Shown here piece after piece: positions 17,914-39,500 of a DNA stretch of 64,000 nt. The stretch comes from Cliona cf. orientalis (Eukaryota > Porifera > Demospongiae > Clionaida > Clionaidae). A model generated the notes under the pieces. It worked only from the letters and a program-made list of their open reading frames with translations. It did no database searches and had not been told where the DNA came from. Position 1 is the first letter of the stretch. Every line of letters starts with the position of its first letter. A program made the position numbers and the translations under genes. Location of the stretch: the NCBI GenBank assembly GCA_963930775.1, contig OZ005691.1:1426001-1490000 (forward strand). The letters are read 5' to 3'.

Positions 17914-19101
17914 GGAGTGAGCTCGCTTCGCTCGCTCACTCCTTTATCCCTGTGCGTGCTATTATTCCGAGCGAAGCGAGGTCTCTACTCGGACTCAGAC
18001 AAAAAAGTATGGCTTCACCCATATTCCTCGCGTTCTTGTAAAATGTTGTTCTTGCTCGCCATATCGAGTTGCTTTCCATCGCCAACTATCAGATTGCCAA
18101 ACATGGATTTCTATCTTCACAAGAACACACAGCGGCTACAAGCCAACAGATTTGCCGGATTTTACCTATCTTGTTCAAAAGTTCGCGTCGGCTTTATATC
18201 TTCGCCCATCTTCCCGATAGCCTCTTGCTGCTTCTTTGTGCTCTTGATACACGTCAAACATGGATTTCTATTCTCTGAAGACTTAATACCACCAACGCTC
18301 TGCCAGTTTTGGTGAACTGTACTCCCTCGATGGCTTTAATGTGCGACCCACAAAAAATGGTCGCCCGTTGTTGAATCGTGGTTGCTGACACTTTCACCAA
18401 CAGTCATAGATAGTAAACTACCTTGTCTACAATATAAACTGATTCCTAGCTTTAGATCTTCTACAAGTGCCGTTTAGTAAGCACTTTTGTTGCACCTATG
18501 TATCGCAAGATTTGTTTACCTCGCATTGTGGCACTGAACTGTAGGGAGTTCCCCGTAAGCACATGGTTGCCATTGCGCGTGCGCACTGCCTCCCTGAGCT
18601 GAGCGAGGAAGCCCCTGCACGTAGTGTACCGCTAGTTAATATTGTGCATGGGCGGTCGACGACCTTTAACTACATATTTGTGCGCATGCGCAGAGTGAAA
18701 GCTAGCACACGTGCACATCCTGCCTAATCATGTGACATCGTCAATCAGCTAGCTAAAGAAGTCGTTACTTGTCTTGCAGCTTCGCTCGCAAGGGGTCCAA
18801 AGAGAAGGCGCTTAGAATAGAATCGCTTCCCTCTGAAAAGTACCTACGGGCAACATCGACTCCAGAATGTCACCCTTTCGCATTCTCCAGGCCGCCATAT
18901 GTAAGCCTACAGTTCAGTCTAATTCTGCCCTGCCATTTTTTTGAAGCAGCTCACGTTAGTGGCTGCTGGGGCCATAGCCAGCCGTGACAGTGGGCTGTCT
19001 GTTGTATCGCCCCAAGTCCAGTGACGCCGAGAAAGAAAACTTTTTAGCTCGGGTCGAATCGCTTCCGGTCACCTCCCGCTCGTACGCACGCACAGACAAC
19101 T
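17914..19101. mobile_element. Dispersed repeat R1, longest copy, about 1.19 kb
   Basis: It starts AAGGAGTGAGCTCGCTTCGC and ends near CGCACAGACAACTATAAT. A second copy lies at 33395-33910 with a large internal deletion, and a third fragment at 52430-52690. A short frame in the right half is shared by two copies (residues around STPECHPF), but neither is long enough to call a protein. The class is unclear; there are no obvious terminal repeats. Confidence 0.7.
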
Positions 19102-19109
19102 ATAATCGT

Positions 19110-20289
19110 ATGGGGGGTGGATAGTGTCAAAAGTACAGTCAGTGTTTTGGAGGAGGGTGACTTCTCTGAGGAGGGGGGTGGTTTCAACTGGAGGGGGTAC
19201 TTTTCTGTTGGAGGATACCAGTTTTTGTGGAGGAGTGCGTTTTGATCTCGAGGAGGGGGTCTAGCGCATCCGGAGTAGGGGGTCATTTGATCTCGAGGTC
19301 ACCTGGAGTGGGGGGGGGGGGGGGGGGGATCACACACTTTTGCTGGAGGATCAAGGAGGGGTGTGTTTTGATCTCAAGGAGGGCTCTAGTTCATCTGAAG
19401 TAGGGGGTGATACTCTGGTTGGACGAGGATGCATTTGATATCGAGGAGCCGACTACCGAACAGAATATTGTGGGTGTGGCACATTTTTACGCATGCGCAA
19501 ATCTGTTAACATTATTTTTAGTCTTCGCGCTACGTGCTGGTACCATGATGGTGCGGAACGTGTGCTGGGAAGCAAGTCGCTTGGAAATGAGTTGTTTTGG
19601 ACTACTATAAATGTGCTGGTGGTGTCTCCTGTCGTACAAAGGTTCAATAATTGTATGTGCTACGAACAAATTATCAAATATCTGCGCTTCATTGAATAAA
19701 TGTAGCACCTTTGTACAAGAGACACCAGTAGTACGTCTACAGCAGTCCAGAATCACGCCACTAGCTTCCCAGCCTATATCTATAGTCACGTCCAAATTCA
19801 AAGCACACAGGCCATGCCACATGACGCGAAGATTTTTATGCGCATGCGCGAAATGTGCCACACCCACATAATAATAGACACAAACGGCATCTATCGGCAA
19901 CTGCTAGCTCCATTCCATTGCTTCAAATATGCCCCTCCTCCAGTCGAGGTAGCAGACCCCTCGAGATCAAAATGTACCCCTTGTCCAGCGAAAGTATGAT
20001 CCCCTCCTCGCGATCAAAATGCACCCTCCTCCAGCGAAGTATGACCCCCTACTCCAGATGAGCTAGACCCCCTCCTCGAGATCAAAACGCACCCCTCCTC
20101 CAGCGAACTATGACCCCCTACTCCAGATGAGCTAGACCCCCTCCTCGAGATCAAAACGCACCCCTCCTCCACAAATAGTGGTATCCTCCAACTGAAAAGC
20201 ACCCCCTCCAGTTGAAACCACCCCCCTCCTCAGTGAAGTCACCCTCCTCCAAAACAGTGACTGTACTTTTGACACTATCCACCCCCCAT
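19110..20289. mobile_element. 1.18-kb giant foldback element
   Basis: The whole element is an imperfect inverted duplication. The left end ATGGGGGGTGGATAGTGTC pairs with GACACTATCCACCCCCCAT at the right. The arms contain tandem units with GATCTCGAGGAGGGGGTCTA, and even the inner part pairs (GTGGGTGTGGCACAT near 19470 with ATGTGCCACACCCAC near 19855). The centre is near 19670. Flanks ATAATCGT (19102-19109) and ATAATCTT (20290-20297) resemble an 8-bp target duplication with one change. It abuts the end of R1. Confidence 0.8.
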
Positions 20290-20790
20290 ATAATCTTAGT
20301 ATAATGAAATGATATACCGTATATTATGCGAGTTAACTGGTTCGTTGGTCCATAATTCAACCTTTCACCTTGTGTGGAGGTCATGCCGAGTCAGTTGCTA
20401 GGGTATGGCATAGAACTGCCTTGGGGCATCCGTATTGCGTGCACATGTACTTTATGCTGTTGACGCTGTGCATGCCCATGGCAAATACATGCCACTGACT
20501 CCAGCAGCAGCCAAGCTAGGGCCACTGCAGCCGCCACGCCCCTTTTACATTCTCATCTTGCTTGGAGGGACCCAAATTGGGGGGATTCATCACCCCAATC
20601 CATCCAATCTGACTCGACAATGGTCACACTGAGAATCTCCTAACCAATGTCACTGGTAGCTACTTAAAAATTCTCAGCGGACAAGTAGGGAGGGAGGGTG
20701 GGAGATGCTCCTTTTTCTCGCTCACCATCCGTTGCTAAGTAGACTGTTCAGACTGCCGTTTGTATTTACCAACACTCCTTTTATCCTAAG

Positions 20791-20885
20791 TAGTCTCGCA
20801 AGCCAGACCCTCACACTCCACAGCGTTTTAGTTATCCTGAAAGAACTAAACGCTGCGGAGTGTGAGGGTCTGGCTTGCGAGACTA
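20791..20885. mobile_element. 95-bp foldback element with 9-bp target duplication
   Basis: TAGTCTCGCAAGCCAGACCC opens it and GGGTCTGGCTTGCGAGACTA closes it. The arms are about 43 bp with very few mismatches. TATCCTAAG is duplicated at 20782-20790 and 20886-20894. Same end type as the elements at 11027 and 12098. Confidence 0.88.
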
Positions 20886-21102
20886 TATCCTAAGTACCAT
20901 AGCAACCTGCTAAATTCCACCAATCACGTTGACCGATTACCATCACACCTACCTTTGCTGGCGGCGCTGCGCTAGGCTACCACGCCCCACCCCTTCACAA
21001 CCAGCTCGGCCTGCCTCCCAGTTAACTGCGTTAAACCTCATCTAGGCCGATACCGGTATGACGTGGGAGGAACCGCAAATGTACGTACTCCACCGTCGAT
21101 AC

Positions 21103-21145
21103 TAGTCTCGTGTCTTTTGCGTAGGAGGGGCTGGGCACGAGACTA
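21103..21145. mobile_element. 43-bp TAGTCTCG...CGAGACTA mini-element
   Basis: It begins TAGTCTCGTG and ends GGGCACGAGACTA, the same termini as the 20791 element, but I see no target duplication. It may be a diverged copy. Confidence 0.5.
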
Positions 21146-21282
21146 CTGTTGAGAATAGCCAGCTCTGATCACTATAAAACGGTGAGTTAGATAATAAGTT
21201 AGATCGATGTTGTTGGGAAAGGAGGGTAGTCCACGTACTTTCCATGATGATTTTTATAATTAGATCAGCGGTGAAAGCGCTC

Positions 21283-21325
21283 TAGCCTTGTCGACAGGCT
21301 CTCCTCGGGGAAGGGGACGAGGCTA
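21283..21325. mobile_element. 43-bp TAGCC...GGCTA mini-element with imperfect 9-bp duplication
   Basis: TAGCCTTGTCGACAGG at the left and GGGGACGAGGCTA at the right, flanked by AAAGCGCTC (21274-21282) and AAAGCGTTC (21326-21334), an 8-of-9 match. Confidence 0.65.
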
Positions 21326-21491
21326 AAAGCGTTCAATCTTTATGGAAGGGTGTGGTCATAGGCAGAGTCATCAGTTGAAGAGACCCTATGTCAAACTCTC
21401 TATTAAGCATTGTGTTTAATTATCCATTTAGGGCAGTTGCAATTTAAACACTACAATATAGTGTCAGTTATCAAGCTTGAAGCTTAGAACA

Positions 21492-23664
21492 ATGAGCACT
21501 CAAAGCACCTTCTCAACGTCATCTCTCAGCAATCTTTGTCTTTGTAAACTGATCGAAGAACTCGATCACTACTCACCAGAGGCGCTGAACCGTCTTCCAC
21601 CCGTTCAACGAAAGGAGCTGCTACTCCTTTGTCCCGTCGTCTCCATCTGCCACCTCGAGCGGACCTGTGCCTTTGACGATATCGATTCCGACACATTCTG
21701 GGATGACCTTCGCAAAAGCCAAAGCAATAGGCTGGGAGGTTTTCGTGGTTATGACTTTCATGCACGCCTAGTAGCTACTGATGGAGGCTGAGTATTCTTC
21801 GAATCATGAAGAGTTTTCATCGAGTCGTGAAAAATATTTCACATTTCTGACGACAATGATCTTCAGTGGTGACCGCTTCTCTGGAGTTTATGGATGGTTT
21901 ATAAATGATCGAGACTTCTACGAGGGCTGTTCTCCACCACCTGAGCAACGGAGTTGCCCTGATGACGTTGTGAATGACCTTGTCACATATCGAAAACCAA
22001 CAACAGTAAATGTGGTAGTAGAAAAGATCGATGCAAATCATAACGATTCAGATTCTGATGACGACAATGATTTCTATTACCCACTTCCTTCTCGCGATGT
22101 ATTTGGTAAGCAGCATGATGAGCTTTATGAATACGCTACCAAAGGCCAGTATGTTCACTCTCGGTATTCGCACTACATTTTGAAGGAGAATCACTACCGC
22201 CTGTCCGATGATGACGCAGTGTCGTTGATCATGAACGAATGCCACTACTATCCTAAAAAGCTGTTTCTTCACGAGTATGAGCATATGCATTGGAGGTGGA
22301 GCCATGGTGACCTGACACGCCTACTGACACAGTTTTTCTGTAAGTTAGAGTCCCTTAGTTTACAGTTTAGGCAAGCGAAAGATATCGATGGCTACGTAGA
22401 GAGTAGTGGTGATTTTTCCAAGGAAGCTTTGGAGCTGGTATTGAGCTGTTGCTTTAGCAGCCCTGTGCTTAGCTCGCTGGACATTCTTGATCCAGTTTTA
22501 GACGATACATCCAGCAAAGTTTTATCTTCTACGCTTGCAACTATGCCCTGTCCATCTCTAAAGAAGCTTAACATGTTCTTCTGGGTACGTTATAGTGGTG
22601 AAGTGCATTGTATGGAAGCTTTAGCCAAGATCATAGCTTCTCATGGCCAACTCACTGAGATAAATGTGCGGGTTGATGAAAGGGCGAAAGTAAATCCCAG
22701 CGCCTTCTCTTGTTTGTACACTTCTTTGATTGGCTTTGTCCAGAGGCAGGAATTTTTGAAGCTTACTCTTGAGGGTCAAGTACCTATATCTTTACAATTG
22801 AAACTACTGCTTGATGCCTTCCTCAAGACACCTTGTAGCCAACCTCAGGATTTCCAGCTTAAACATCTAAAACCAGCTCGTAATGAACCGGCCTCGACCA
22901 CCCATACTATGAATGTGCCTGTAGGTGACAGAAGAGTACCTAGTGGAGCTCTAGAATATAAATCCCTCCTTTTTTATGAATCTTGCAACATAACTGTGGA
23001 TTTTTGCAATTGGTTGTTTTCACATGAGCCTCTTGTTCTCAAAGCCTTCGAATTCGATGCTAGCATAGGTAGTCTTGGAGAATATGGCGGATTTGAACCG
23101 TCTGAGACAGCTTTACCTGTACATCTTTTGTCTGAAAATGCTCTGTTTCAGACTCGGGAATTATCGTTGCCAATATTCGATAATTTTCCCAATCAAGCTC
23201 TTCAACATCTTTTCCAGCGCCAGCAACTGACACGCTTAACACTTCGACCTACCAAACCACCTGTGAAGGATATAGATCTATTTAGTAGACGTGAAGAAGT
23301 TCCCAAACCATGCAACATCGATGCTATCACTGAGATCCTGTCCTATCAAAAGGAGCAGCTGGTTGAGCTTTCGGTATACAGGCAACATTTCAACTATGTA
23401 TCCATCGAACCGTCGACAGATATGGAACGATTTGGAGATGCCCTTTTTTCTCTAAACAATTTCGAAATCTTTTCGTTTCAGATCTCAGTAGTATGGAAGC
23501 AAGAGGATACCAGCTACCTTGATACGCTGTACAACAGCTGGCTAAAGCATGGACGTAAAAAGTTGAAGTCATTTCAAATGGGAAAGTTTGAGTATCGGTT
23601 TTCTATGACTGACGAGCTAGCTAGAAAATTAGATGAAATGGGACTCGTAATAACTACTTGGTAA
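21492..23664 (+). pseudogene. F-box/LRR-like protein, reading frame broken once near 21785
   Basis: A first frame (21492-21791, 99 aa) and a second (21781-23664, ATG at 21781) overlap by 11 bp in different frames. The first is an F-box-like helical module: short Leu-rich helices with LPPVQRKELLLLCPV, ending in a DSDTFWDDL-type segment. The second (627 aa) has irregular leucine-rich segments (such as SLKKLNMFF, LTEINVRV, LTRLTLRPT) typical of LRR-fold C-termini. Together they would give one protein of about 725 aa, an F-box-type adaptor layout. I see no GT-AG intron that bridges the frames. The break is one base, so it may be a sequencing or assembly error, a pseudogene, or two start sites. 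I rate one damaged gene as most likely; the long open second frame argues the damage is recent or artefactual. Confidence 0.55.
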
Positions 23665-23903
23665 TTTTTGTGTTGGATTATGGCGCAATATCAGCACCTA
23701 CGTATGACCCATATTATTATTAATTTTGCTATTTTTATAGATACAGACTAATGATATTTTTCCGTAGTACTAGTATCGCTTATTCTTCTGCTATACACTG
23801 CCAGTACCCCACTTTATTCAGATTTGGCGCATGCGCATGTCCCCCCCCCCCCTAATTAATTGGAGGGAAAGAGGGTGTGGCTTGTGAACCTGAAATAGGG
23901 TCT
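23665..23903. other. Intergenic, no gene seen
   Basis: AT-rich sequence with a GCGCATGCGC palindrome at 23827-23836 followed by a C-run. Confidence 0.4.
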
Positions 23904-24527
23904 CCACACCAAAAATTGATCTCAACCAATAGGTCTTTTGAGTGATTATATCCCCTGGCACATGAAGCAACTTGAAATTAAAGAAGCACTCATAAAATTT
24001 TCACACTCTGCATGAAGGACCTCACTGTTCTTGCTGCGCACATATGCTCACAGATTGCAACTTGGCGCATCCTCGCAACTTGCGTATTCTCATTAAAGTG
24101 CGGGTATAAAGTGCAATATCCCGGCTTGCGTAGGTAAGCTAGTTGGCATTGAATTTCTACACTGTAAGGTGAATAACCTAGGCCAGAATTGAACGAAACT
24201 CTAGTTAGTATCTATATTTTTATTGATAATGAGAAAGTGTCATTTGATGCTGTAAAAATGGAGCATATGCTTTCCTCACCACATTTCTATGAAGTAGGTT
24301 GGTGTGTGCATTTATGACAATAATTGGAAGTGAAACTGCCACTTCAAGTCCACCTGCCTGCACACGATTTTAAAATTTTTTTGTGTTTTGAGCAATAATT
24401 GTGCAAGAACAATGAGGTCTTTCAGCATGAAAATTTTTATGAGTGCTTCTTTCAAGTTGCTCTGCGTGGACAATCACTAAAAAGACCTATTGGCCGAGAT
24501 CAATTTTTTTGGTGTGGATAAAGGCAA
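23904..24527. mobile_element. Foldback element, about 125-bp inverted arms
   Basis: The left arm (about 23904-24040, CCACACCAAAAATTGATCTC) pairs with the right arm (about 24400-24527, GATCAATTTTTTTGGTGTGG). Shared blocks include CAATAGGTCTTTT and AGAAGCACTCATAAAA. No target duplication or ORF is evident. Confidence 0.75.
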
Positions 24528-24794
24528 GGCAGAGGAGGTTGGACATGATGTGCATTTACGCTATAGTCACATGACATTGGTATGCAATCATCATGCCACG
24601 CGTTCAAAAGAATGCCATTTGCGAGTGTAGTTGGTAGCTTAAATGTTTGCGTTTGTAAACTATGGCCAGATCTAAAGCTGAAACGGAGATGAATCGTGTA
24701 GATCTAATGTTGTAACATCGAAAAAAGTCCATTTCGATCGACAAATAGTTTTTGTTGTTGCCATTCTGAGAATGGGCTTTTCCATTTAATAGCC

Positions 24795-25115
24795 ATACAC
24801 CCCCACGGAAGAGCCATAATTACATCTGAGGGGTCTAAATTTATGCCATTTAATGAGTTCTTGATGGGTAAAAATAGGTTTTTAATGAAATCTTAATGGG
24901 TAAATACCCAATTTTAATGAAATCTAGATGGTTACCATGAAGATAATAATGAATCCTGGGGGGTTAGCTATCATGCAAATGACACTGCATCTTGTTGCAT
25001 TTTAATGAGTCTTGGAGGGGTCAAGCCCTCTTTTTAATTGGTTCTTGATGGTTAAAGTCAATAATTAGGCTTCCTGAGGGGGTAAATCAAAATTTAGTCT
25101 TCCGTGGGGGTGTAT
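24795..25115. mobile_element. 321-bp MITE with 18-bp perfect terminal inverted repeats
   Basis: ATACACCCCCACGGAAGA at the left and its exact complement TCTTCCGTGGGGGTGTAT at the right. The interior is AT-rich and repeats TTTTAATGA(A/G)TCTT(G/A)ATGGGT-like units several times. Confidence 0.8.
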
Positions 25116-25195
25116 CTTTACATAATATTGAACTTGAATAGCGGCGCGGGGTCAGTCTCGAGGAGCCAGCGGGGAGAGGGTCTGGTGAAATGGAG

Positions 25196-25245
25196 CATAG
25201 ATATTATATAGACTACGTAAACGTACGTAGTCTATATTATCTATG
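25196..25245. repeat. 50-bp hairpin
   Basis: CATAGATATTATATAGACTA and TAGTCTATATTATCTATG pair around an ACGTAAACGTACG-like centre, a near-perfect stem. Confidence 0.8.
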
Positions 25246-25976
25246 TCTGAATGTAGCTAGCAAGCTAGCTCAAGTGGTTTTCGGCCAAATCAGGCTTGGG
25301 ATAAGATAAGTTTCTAACTATCTTCTAAGGTGTTTATTTGTAGTAGATGGTAGTTTGGAGTAGCCAAGGGAGTGCTGGATGAGGCTGCTCTATATATGGA
25401 TTATGTGAACTAGGCATGACTAGGCCAAGAGCAGAGGGGGGTGCTCCAGCCCCTGAGCACCCCCCCCCCCTGCCTACACCGCTGAAAGCAGCTACCACGG
25501 TCCTGAACACGTTAGACTATGCCATAGTATACATACCAAACTTCTTCAAAGATAACCTTACATGTATCATTGTCACATTAATTTTATACTCAAACCAAAA
25601 AAAACATATTTCGGTAACGGTAATACATACGTAGCTAGTTATGGAGATCTAACGAAAAATATTTTTCAGACAATCAGTGTCCTACCTAGAGGTGAATAAC
25701 TCATGCACATTATCCCATCATTGTTACATCATACTTGTTATGTTGTATTTTAATATAATAGGCTTTTTGTTATAGCAATCTTTATACAAATTTAATAAAC
25801 AGTAATAATAGGCCTACCCGGCATATTATCACATGCATCAGTGCGCCACACTGATTTGGTAAAGGTCGTCACAGGCGTGAAGTGGGCGTGGCTACATTCA
25901 TTGTTCGCCTCGTTGAAGTTAGTCCAGGGGCTGGTACCCAGACTACACATTGGAGTCACAACAAAGATAGAGAAAG
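25246..25976. promoter_or_regulatory. Upstream region of the first B4GALNT-like gene
   Basis: A fragment of the repeat seen near 15799 occurs at about 25653-25690 (CGAAAAATATTTTTCAGACA). A GGTAAAGGTCGTCAC motif lies at 25858-25872, about 105 bp before the ATG. No TATA box is clear. No gene is supported between 25246 and 25976. Confidence 0.35.
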
Positions 25977-34642
<8,666 letters not shown>

Positions 34643-35341
34643 TATCTGCTGATCTAATTTAGCAATTCTCTGTCTCTCCCCTCCTCTCTCTCTCTGTCTG
34701 TCTCTCTCCGCTCCTCTCTCTCTCTCTCTGTCTCTCTCTCTCTCTCTCTCATTTCACTCACTCATACTGATCATGATCATGTCTCTCTCTAAATTAAGTT
34801 TTGATCTCATATTAATTCTACTGCAGTATTCTCTTTTCCTCAGATCACTTATAACTGTACGCTTTCCCTATGCGCATGCGCTAATTAACTCGAATGCCAC
34901 GCCCCCACATAAGCATCCATTAAAAATTTAGGTCTACCACGGGATCCACCCACCCAGTACCAGCAACCACAAAAGAGAAAGAACTAGAAAGCCCCCTGTA
35001 TTCGTGTCCCCGTGGGAGCCTTCGCAACTTTGGACATGGTACAAAATCGAGAGTTGAACCAGCGATTATCAAGCAGATGACTATTGAAGTGGCAGTGCTG
35101 CAGCGATACAACAGTTCCCGCGGCCGAGCAAACTATTCTTCCGACACCCCAGGAGCTATCAATATAAAAAAAAGTCATCGATAGCTAATAGTGTGTGCTG
35201 AGCAGCTAGCTACTGAGCTAGTACAGTAGTTTTTAATATACAACCCCTACCGCACCGCAGGCCGGAGCGGGCTGAACTTCAGAAGTTTGTTGAAGCTGAC
35301 TTCGAGGGAGAGAGAAGGCGAGTAAAAAAAAAAAAAGGACT
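34643..35341. other. Intergenic region between the two B4GALNT-like genes
   Basis: Contains CT-rich sequence, a TGCGCATGCGC palindrome (34871-34881) and a segment (about 34926-35175) whose minus strand has a B-box-like GGTTCAACTC and a T-run, possibly a diverged SINE. The promoter of paralogue B must lie here; no TATA box is evident. Confidence 0.4.
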
Positions 35342-36528
35342 ATGGCGCTACCGAGAAAGTTCATTCGGCTATTCAGTTTTCTCGTGGTGGTGTTTATCGT
35401 TGTGTATGGAGCCTACTATTTCGCCCATGACTTTGCCGAGCAGTGCTCTCCCATGCTAGCACGTAAGTTCTTACAAAACTAAAACCCCTTTGCATGTAGC
35501 AGTGTCAGCCTTTTGTCACCTGGGTACAGAGAAAGCAGTGAAGCAGATCACGATTGTACCAGGGGAGGGGATTATATAATCTATGACTGTACAAGCATTT
35601 TTAATTTTAGAAGTGTTTGCACACATTTTGAGACATGTACATATAGGATATGCTTGCATTCCAGTACGAAATATTTACTGAATCGTCCGGTTTGGGTGAT
35701 TCAGCATTGAAATGTTCCGTAGTGTATTTAAAGGTGGGCATAAACTGTGCTTGAGTATACACTCAGACTGTACACATGACCCTAGCGATGTTGGTTTGAA
35801 GATCAAGATGGTGTTCAATGGATCAACCTTGCATTATAATATTATATTAGAAATTTCGCCGTTTATCACTATTCTGTAATAATAATATATAATTATCTGA
35901 ATATTCATTCTTCATTCCAGGGGTGGATCCTAGCAAGCGTGAGGAAGAACCACTCGGTAAAAACTGGAAGGGGCATAAATCTGACAACGGCAAGGGTCTC
36001 AACAATCTCCGACATATCAAAGGAATCAAGCAGCGTCAGTCACCCAATTTAAACTCTCCGGGCTCTGAGAGTTCCGACAACAATAAAACAGACGTACAAC
36101 ATCCACTGCTAGGAGGAGCAGACAGCAAAAAACAGGATGCGGGTGATCGTAGTGGTGGTTCACACAACTCGAAGGAACGAACATCAACAAATATTAAGGG
36201 AGGTGGTGGTGGTCAACAAGAGCCGGAGAAAGGCAAGGAGAACGGTGGTAGTATTTCGGTGATCCCGTCCGTATCATTTGACAATTCGGTCACTGTTGTC
36301 AAGCATCTCAAGCAAAGTGAGGTAAGCAAGACACTGCACGCATGTGTGCATGGGAATGTCTCTGCTGGAATGTGTCTGTACATGTACTGCTTTTGCAGAC
36401 ATTAATTAATTAAGTGCCTCTATAGCACGTCTAAACAGTTAAGGGAGAGAGAGAGAGAGAGGGAGAGAGAGTGAGAGGGAGAAAGAGAGAGGGAGAGAGA
36501 GTGAGCGGGAGAAAGAGAGAGAGGGGGA

Positions 36529-36593
<65 letters not shown>

Positions 36594-39500
36594 GAGGCGG
36601 GAATGAGAGACAGGGGAGTGTATGGATTAAATGTCAGTTAACATTCTTCATCAAACGGCGCTTCCCATTCCCTCCCTCCAGCCTGTGTACACATCGCTCA
36701 TTACGATACATTCCCATGTTGCACATTAACATTGTATATATCCCACCTAAGTATACCTAAGTATTATATCAGCCGGGGTATAACTAGGATATTTTCCCTC
36801 CCTGAGGGGTACAAGGGAAAATATGATCCATATTTCCCTCCCTCTGGCTATTACTTTGACCAATCAGAGCCATTGTTTTAGTTCACACAAGCAGTCACAT
36901 CATCATACCTACTATATTTGCGTGTGCATCAGCACAGTGCCACTACTAATTGCACAATGGTTGCACACACACTCCACTGTACATAGGCAGTAAACATTGT
37001 TTACACAGACACGGAAACACACGCACACTAATTGACACTAATCAGGAACCAATTAGCTATCACTCGATCTGGTAGTTCTACCACGTGGCAAGTTCAACTG
37101 CAAGTGAACTGTACGCTAGTCCAAGTCTCAGTAGCCATTGCCCGAGTTTGTTGAACAGTGAAACTATTCTATTTGTTTTCGAAGCTACCTGACTGTCTTC
37201 TGTTCACGGAAAGCTGAAGCACTGATTGATTCAACTAGCCATGGTTCCGTGACTCAAGCCATCCGTCATCGGTTGTTTCTTTGCTGGTTTGTTTTTACTG
37301 TGTCTTTCTGTTCGGAACTATTGTTGCTAGGTTAGAACGGTTGTTGCTATGCATGTAGACTATGGTGCGCGTGACTTTTAGCCAATCAGGTGGGATATAT
37401 AATAGTTATAGCACGGTTGCCAGGGATTTATGGCAACGTAAACCGCCCTTGTCCTCGGGCTACGCCCTCGGACTCGGGTCGGTTTACTGCCATAAATCCC
37501 TGGCCCCGTGCTATAACTATAACGTATGTTGTGAATTAGAGCTCGTTATCAAAACATGTGCATGGTGATCACATGTATGACAGTTACTATGATGGAGGTG
37601 CTATCAATTTGTAATTTGAGTCTCATTATTAGTGTGCCTATTCCTCTCTCTGCTCAAGAGCAGGAGGAATGTTTTGAAGTGGTCAATCTCATTGAGGGGC
37701 ACAGCCATATAATATAGTAACTTGATGATATTGTTTAATGTTACGTGTGTGCTTATGTGGTTGGTTGCTCCTGTGTGAAGTGCGTTAAACCACAGCTGTT
37801 CTTTGCCCGTAATTCATCCTTTGATTAGCTAGGCTTCTCCCACTAGCACTGCACACACCTGCGGAGGTGCTCCAACCCTGTGATAATTTTTCAACCACAA
37901 AATTAATATAAAATCAATAGTATAGGCAAATCTTTGATGAAGCTAGTGAATCGTTAATTGTAATGTTTCATTAAATTTACCACAAATCGTGGAATTGGCA
38001 ATAATAGATCTCGGTCTGTCCTGGTGGTACATGTAGGTGTGCTATAACATGCTATAGAGTCGCCAGTTTTGGTGTTGAGGTAGTGATGGACAGCTGTCAA
38101 TGACAGTCATGAGTGCCATGGGCAGTAACTAGTTCCTGGTTCTTTGTGTAAGCTAGGTTCAGAGTTCAGAATCGGGGTGACGTCAAAGGTGAATGTGGGG
38201 TTCTCTAATTATGACCTGCGGAGCAGATGTATATCTCGGAGCTACATGCATGTGCAGATATCTCGCTTGAAGTTCGTTTGAGGTTGGGGGGGGGGGTGGG
38301 TGCCTTGACTACAGGTGATGTGTGCATGCATGTCGACGTCGTGGATGTGGGTGATTAAAGGTGCATTGCTTGCATACTGTAATCAATAATTCAATCAGTC
38401 CTACAATGGCAGCATTTGCCGATCACATGCTCTATTAGTCACACTCATGCTCATGCAGTGCTAGCGACTCGACTACACGTACATGCAGGGATGTTTATCC
38501 CACGCTAGCTTGTACATTGTACCTTCTTCGACTACCATGTATATATATAAAAGTAGTAGCGTGTCAGTGGTATAATAAACACCTTATTAATTATCGGATA
38601 ATTATAGGGGCAGTGTAAGATATCCTCTTTGGGGCTCTGAGCTGCAGGACCACATGAACCGTGTACCATAAAACTAACCATTACATAATCATGCTAACTG
38701 TGCAGAGTGTGAAGTATATTGTATATACAGATGCATGCCTGCCTAGCTTTTGTTATTGATCTATATGAAAACCCGATCTGGTGAAGGTTTTGCATGAGGG
38801 AATTCTTCCGTGAAATACTGTCCTGTAAACCAACCATTAATATTATGACATTGTACAAACCTCTCTGGGCGGTATACAATGTGTAAATAGCATTCCACAA
38901 TACTTCACATGCAGCAGAGTTACATGTAGCATTGTGTAACAGTAAGCTCTGTGGCTCGTGTCTATTTTATGCTATTTATAAGTTTACCGTGATTATATTA
39001 GTCCATTTTATGCTATTTATAAGTTCACCATGCATGATCACGTTATGTATTAATATAAATAGCATGCCATAAAAATTAATGGACTTCCCTATGGAAGTTG
39101 AGTATTCCAGTATAGCAGAGCTCCAAGATTTGTTAGGGGCCGGGGCGCACGTACGTACATGCAGACTTACATCTTTAAATTGTTCTTTCTCCTTTCAACA
39201 ATGTACGGAATTCCTTTAAAACAGGATGTTGCTTTTGTACTTGTAATATTAGACTTCGATCTGAATCGAAAGGTGTCAAATTTAATAGTAAAGCCCCATG
39301 AAATGTGAACCGGCTCGCTAGTACCACACGATTGCTATCACCTTCCCTTCTGCGACCTAATTACGTCATCATGCAGTAACTGTGGGCCATTGTCTAGCAA
39401 CCAATGTTTGTATATATGAGTAAATTCCCGGGATACCAGAGGGAGAGAGGGTGATGACAGGGTAGATAGGCCGATAATGGAGGGGGGGGAGGGATCACTG

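Noticed and set aside
18769-18987. Protein-coding gene in repeat R1
   Set aside because: The frame recurs in a second repeat copy but is only about 70 codons, lacks a good start, and has no domain; kept as a repeat feature.
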